Under the pieces are notes generated by a model. It saw only the letters and a list, made by a program, of their open reading frames with translations. It was not told the DNA's origin and made no database searches. A DNA stretch of 64,000 bases from Hypericum androsaemum. Lineage: Eukaryota > Streptophyta > Magnoliopsida > Malpighiales > Hypericaceae. The translations under genes and the position numbers were made by a program. The DNA is taken from the NCBI GenBank assembly GCA_963995505.1, contig OZ023184.1, forward strand, positions 7,456,308 through 7,520,307, given 5' to 3'. This document shows positions 59,732 through 64,000 of the stretch, piece after piece; within the stretch, counting starts at the first letter, position 1; every line of letters starts with the position of its first letter.

Positions 59732-62293
59732 ATTTTTATTATATCTTTTTTGGCGTGCTTGCAAATATTTTTTCCAGGAACGACTTATTTAGTTATTTTC
59801 GGTATTTATTTTCACGATTTTTTTGTGTTTTCTTGGAATGTTCAATAGAAGAAAAATGTGGATTTAGAGGCCAAAAACTGTTAAATGGGATAGACCATTT
59901 CTACTTGTTGACTGAAATTGTAGATTTTTCTGTTAAAAAAAATGTGGGTTGTTTAGTTGTTGCAAATGTTTTTCTAAATTATGCAACAATCTTTCTACAG
60001 ACTAAGCACAAGTTCTTTGGCTTATCTTTTTCGGGTTATTCTCTATAATTATTAAATTTTTGTTAGTTCTTAGATTCTGAATTATTATACTTGGAAGAAT
60101 CTGTTTAATACTAGAAGTATACACTTACGGATAAAATAGTTCTAAGTTTTTTTTAAAGGTAAAAAGTACACCTAATTACAATGTCAAAGATTGAACCTTT
60201 GACCTCCTTGAAGTTAAACAACGCCTATGCCGCTAGGCCAAATGTCCGTTGGCAAAATCAAAAAGAAGAATTGTAATTTATTTAACTAAAATTTCCAATT
60301 TATCCAACTACACGATTCTTTCAAACAAAAAGAGGAATTGCATGATTCTTAAGAAGTTGCATAGACGGTGATCGCGATCTGCAAAAACAATGTTGGCCGT
60401 GATCTCTATGATCAACTCCATTCTTCCTTGAACTCCTATAAATCAGAAACAACAGAAAACGTGAATTAGAGAAAGGGAGGAGGCGGAGAAGATGATCAGA
60501 GGCAGAGTGCGGAAGATGGTTACTGATTGAACGTTAGGGAGTAACAAACACTTGCCCTATTCAGGAAAAGTAAAACCCAATCTATGGTCAATAAAAGCCA
60601 AATTAAAAAGTCGGATGGTGTAAAATCGGTCAACCATTATTTTGTTTTAGGAACGACTTGGTTGTTGCATTTTGATGGAAAATAAAATCGTTTTATGAAA
60701 AACAAAATAAAACTGTTTTTATTAACAAAATTATGTTAATATGTATTTAGAGGCCAAAAATTTAATTATAATCATTTTGTAGCTAAAATCATAAGTTCTC
60801 TATTGTAGAAGCAATTGATTATAAACTACTAAACCGAGATATGTTATTGTGAAATAAGATCATGATTCAATATATGATGTATACGCCCTTATACATTTTT
60901 TCCTTCAACAAAAGAATATGCATACATTTACTATTTTACAGAATATGCATCATTTAAAATGTTAGTCACAATTTTTAGCATAATTATTATTACTGTTTTT
61001 TTTAAGCATTGAAGGAAATGTTTAGAAATTGCATTTGCACACAGCATTAAAAAATCAAACTATTCTTTTACAATGATAAGAAAAATAATTTTAAAATTAA
61101 CAGATAGTGTAGTATCCGATTATGATTTATAACTCTAGCCTTCTATTTACCCATCCATATATAAATAGAGCCATTATTAAGTTTTGTTGGGGACAGTTGT
61201 GATGTGAAAATTATAAAGCCCAAACTGGTCATTGAGGCCCGGCTTCTATACTTGCCATTTGCTAATTACCGACTTCAACGAATCTCTCTCCATCTCCCAT
61301 TAATTGCTTACCTGTTGCCGAATTGGCGAAATGGGAACTGTAAAATACTGATCATGGCTTATTTTTCAAAACGACTTATTTAAATATCCATGCAATCGAT
61401 TCTAATTTTGCAAAAAAAAATTATTATCAATGCATGTACAGTTTTCAAATTTGAAACTTAATCTAGAATAAACTATTATTAATTTGATCTAAGAATTTGT
61501 TGTTGCTCTCACCGGATGAGAGTGGATGAATTGTCGTTTATTACGTTGCCTGCTATTTTTTATGTTATTTGTCAGATGGCGTCATCAACACTAAGTTGTT
61601 CTCTTAGTTGTTGGTTCCCATAGGAGGACCGATATATTTTTTCCGCTGCCTGGGTGCCTCATGCAAATGAGAACAACAATTAGCAGACAATTGTGACGTT
61701 CGTGAAATTGCATGGACAACGATTAAAGCGTTGGAATCTCCCAATCAAAGAATAATCCGTTTAATTTGTTATCAGCAATCAAGAAAATGAAGGAAATAGT
61801 TCTCAAAAGTGTAATTTTATCATTTTATTTTCTTTCACGTTCGAAAATTGAGTAACTAAATTGATCGAATGTCACATTAAACCCATGTAATGTAACCAAG
61901 ACTTTTCAGGAAAACAGGAAATAGCTCTCTTTTACTTGATGGATTAATGAAGTAGGATTATAACTACTTTTCTAATTCATTTATAATTCGTTATTATATC
62001 AAAAGAACGAATTAGAAAAAAGGAAATAGTTCTCTTTTACTTGATGGATTACCGAAGGATAATAGCTAGTCTATATGGACGGACAAAATATAATAGTTAT
62101 TCAAAATTTTAATTAATTTTAATTAAAATAAATTTAACTTAAACTTCGTAAAAAATTGCTCGAGAAATTTATCACTGCTACCTCCCGTAAGAATCTTGGC
62201 GGTATCTCGATCCCAATGTGCCACCAAAAACTGAATCTTCTTGTGGTCTCGAGTGTTCTACAACACTGATGAGTTTTAAATTGTGGAATGTAC
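59732..62293. other. AT-rich spacer
   Basis: No protein gene is recognised. The open frame 59755-60048 has no known domain. A SINE-like fragment lies at 60165-60255. Confidence 0.4.
60165..60255 (-). repeat. tRNA-derived SINE-like fragment
   Basis: On the minus strand TGGCCTAGCGGCATAGGCG is a good Pol III A box, and AAAGGTTCAATCTTTGAC contains a B-box-like motif about 35 bases later. Such heads are typical of plant SINEs. No tail or target duplication could be fixed. Confidence 0.45.
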
Positions 62294-62573
62294 TGTTAGG
62301 AATTCAGCAACTTAGAGAACAAACTGCGTAAAGAACATGGACGCAACAGATAACGTGGTTCTGCCTAATGCCTACATCCACGGGGAGAAAGGAGAACTTT
62401 TATTGATGAATTTTCGAGCCACAAAGCCAAAAAACCTAGGTAACATGTCTTTATATAGAGACAAACCCTTGGTGTACACGTAACCTATCTAGGTCAGATT
62501 ATGAGTCCAAAACCTAGTCAGAATAGGAATAGGAATAAGAAATAAATATTTCCTATTTCTCGCCATCCCAACA
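62294..62573 (-). repeat. LTR of the copia element
   Basis: 280 bases with TG/CA ends, sharing AGGAATTCA.CAACTTAGAGAA and CTGCG.AAAGAAC with the partial LTR at 63959-64000. Confidence 0.85.
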
Positions 62574-62775
62574 ATCTCCACCTTGGCGAGAAATCATCTC
62601 GTGGAAGAACCATGAAGCTTCACCCGAACTTCAACAAACTCCACCTTGACAAAACACCGCCCCATGAAGAACCATGAGATCTTGCAAAACTAATTCGACT
62701 CCACCGACTCCATCTCGGACCATAGATAACTGCATCAATAAGACCATCTTAACTTTCTCTTCACCTTTTGTTCAA

Positions 62776-63156
62776 TCACTTGGAGCCAGCCCCCAAACTC
62801 GAGCTTCTGAGCTTGATTGGCATATTTCCTCCAATGTCTATTGAACCCCAACTAACAAGTCCACCTGCTGAAGTAACCTTGCGACCAATAGACACGCCCT
62901 CTATTTTTCGGTCAGCCCCATGCTCCGCAACCTCGACCTGCTTTTCCCCTGGACCTTCTTGCCTCAAACCAATGCTACATGTCATAGCATACAAAGGGCA
63001 ACCTTTTGTTCTATTAAGTAGAACCCTCGATATGCCTTGAACTCTACTGTTCGGCCTTGAGTGAGATACCTGATTCGCCCGTGGTGTCACCAATGGCTTC
63101 GCATGCCCAATGCAAAATCTATTCAACACCTTTGACGTGTACGTCCCTTTAGACAA
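62776..63156 (-). pseudogene. Copia pol remnant (RT / RNase H boundary)
   Basis: TYTSKVLNRFCIGHAKPLVT matches the segment of copia pol just after the reverse-transcriptase core. The rest is disordered in frame. Protease, integrase and the RT active site are absent. Confidence 0.6.
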
Positions 63157-63570
63157 CTATAGCAGGGCCCAGCTAACAATGCTTCTCTGAGACAACTATG
63201 GTTCCTTGCCAACCATGCCTCCACGAAACAACTATAGCTTGCTATCCATGTCTTCGCGAATCCCAACTGTACTCAAACTATCCATGTCAAGCCTTTGCTC
63301 TCTCATACGAACCAACCTCATATGACCTGGGCTTTTGCCAACTCTTTCAGACCCATTGATATGACTCCATCTATAATAATGTGCATCGCTAACTTGTAGG
63401 TATTTCTTTTCACCTTTTATCCCTACCATCGCATCCTTCTCCACCTTCATTAGCATACCTTTATAACTATCACTGTTATAATCAGGTCCCTAATGAAAAG
63501 AGATTACCAGGATGCATTGGACTTGATAAGACAGAAAGCCAGTCACCATCCGACCCGTCTGAATATGTGG

Positions 63571-63942
63571 TCATGGTTGTGGATGCCGATCCCTCCTCGT
63601 TGTCTTGATCCCTAGTTCATCCTGGATAGTCCCATGTGCCCTTCTCCGCACTTGAAACCACTTCCATTGAACTTCTTTGACTCTGACCTGGATCCTCTTC
63701 CACAACCTAGTTGGTGGCTCCTCATCATCTGCCAAGCACAAGCGAATCTTTGCTACCGCCTTGGCCTCCAACTCCTCCCACTCTTGCTCCTCCATCTTCT
63801 CGGACTTCTTCTCCGAGAGCGCGATGACCATCCCTTGTTGCACGAGGAGATCCTTGACACGCCTTTGCCATAACCCAAAATTTGATGAACCATCAAACTT
63901 CACAAGAGCAAACTTCGCGCCATCCGTCATCCTCCAACCCAA
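63571..63942 (-). pseudogene. Copia gag remnant
   Basis: FALVKFDGSSNFGLWQRRVK-type start (here FDGSSNFGLWQRRVKDLLVQ), then EWEELEAKAVAKIRLCLADD and LWKRI match the N-terminal half of copia gag. It breaks up after about residue 85, and no zinc knuckle is present. Confidence 0.7.
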
Positions 63943-64000
63943 GCTCTTGATACCAATTATTAGGAATTCAACAACTTAGAGAATAAACTGCGCAAAGAAC

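Larger units (their letters stand above)
62294..64000 (-). mobile_element. Ty1/copia LTR retrotransposon, heavily deleted, running off the right edge
   Basis: Oriented on the minus strand. The downstream LTR is 62294-62573 (TGTTAGGAATTC ... CCATCCCAACA on the plus strand, so it has TG...CA ends). The purine tract GCCAAGGTGGAGATT sits next to it. At the right, a second LTR begins at about 63959 and continues past 64000; inside it is a primer-binding-like TGGTATCAAGAGC, as in many copia elements that use tRNA-Met. Only ~1.4 kb of interior remains, too short for a working element. It has a gag N-terminus, then a late reverse-transcriptase/RNase H fragment. Confidence 0.85.

Noticed and set aside
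59755..60048. 97-residue frame after the tRNA-like sequence
   Set aside because: AT-rich, no domain, no splice or promoter evidence; likely chance.
62768..63979. Plus-strand frames in the copia region
   Set aside because: Antisense of the minus-strand gag and pol remnants.

Overview
This is nuclear DNA of a flowering plant. The genes have many short GT-AG introns and belong to plant families, the spacers are AT-rich, and plant transposons sit in nearly every gap. Coding 5' ends are notably GC-rich (SOUL gene, first exon of the O-fucosyltransferase-like gene). I cannot name the species. Exon models were built by reading splice sites by hand and checking reading phase through every junction.

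Host genes, left to right: a single-exon SOUL heme-binding protein (966-1574, +); an 8-exon GDP-fucose O-fucosyltransferase-like protein (3032-6060, -); a 7-exon SSUH2-like protein with DnaJ-type CxxC repeats (25323-28221, -); ribosomal protein eL33/RPL35A (31618-32149, +), whose downstream 3'-UTR intron appears to hold box C/D snoRNAs; a 9-exon mitochondrial uncoupling protein (34379-36965, +); a HAKAI-type RING E3 ligase (41474-43533, +); an ataxin-3-type Josephin deubiquitinase with a UIM (45519-46823, -); and an OTU deubiquitinase (58017-59534, -). They look like ordinary dispersed housekeeping genes rather than a cluster, although three of them act in the ubiquitin system.

The most unusual region is 9110-19126. 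It is one complete Mutator-like element (MULE) of about 10 kb with long inverted ends and a 9-bp target duplication that matches at 8 of 9 positions. It carries three genes. One is a plant-mobile-domain (PMD, MAIN-like) gene on the plus strand. One is a MURA-type transposase on the minus strand. Between them lies a third, nine-exon minus-strand gene built from two tandem copies of an OB-fold-like module, which I tentatively relate to the homologous-recombination factor HROB (C17orf53/MCM8IP). Its ends hold arrays of a palindromic GATCCGAC motif, a C-rich tract of nearly 400 bp, and GGTCCGACCGG repeats. A 1.66-kb element at 39629-41288 has matching ends and a perfect 9-bp duplication, so it looks like a non-autonomous partner.

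Other repeats include a 1.14-kb foldback element (21145-22282), three members of another long-TIR family (1-232, 30394-31376, 37401-38441), two non-autonomous hAT elements with perfect 8-bp duplications (43819-44842, 53216-54170), an Emigrant/pogo-like MITE (38919-39533), a heavily deleted Ty1/copia element running off the right edge (62294-64000), SINE or tRNA-like fragments, a shortened tRNA-Glu, and a five-copy tandem array of broken NAC-domain exons (49640-52690) embedded in AT-rich tandem repeats.
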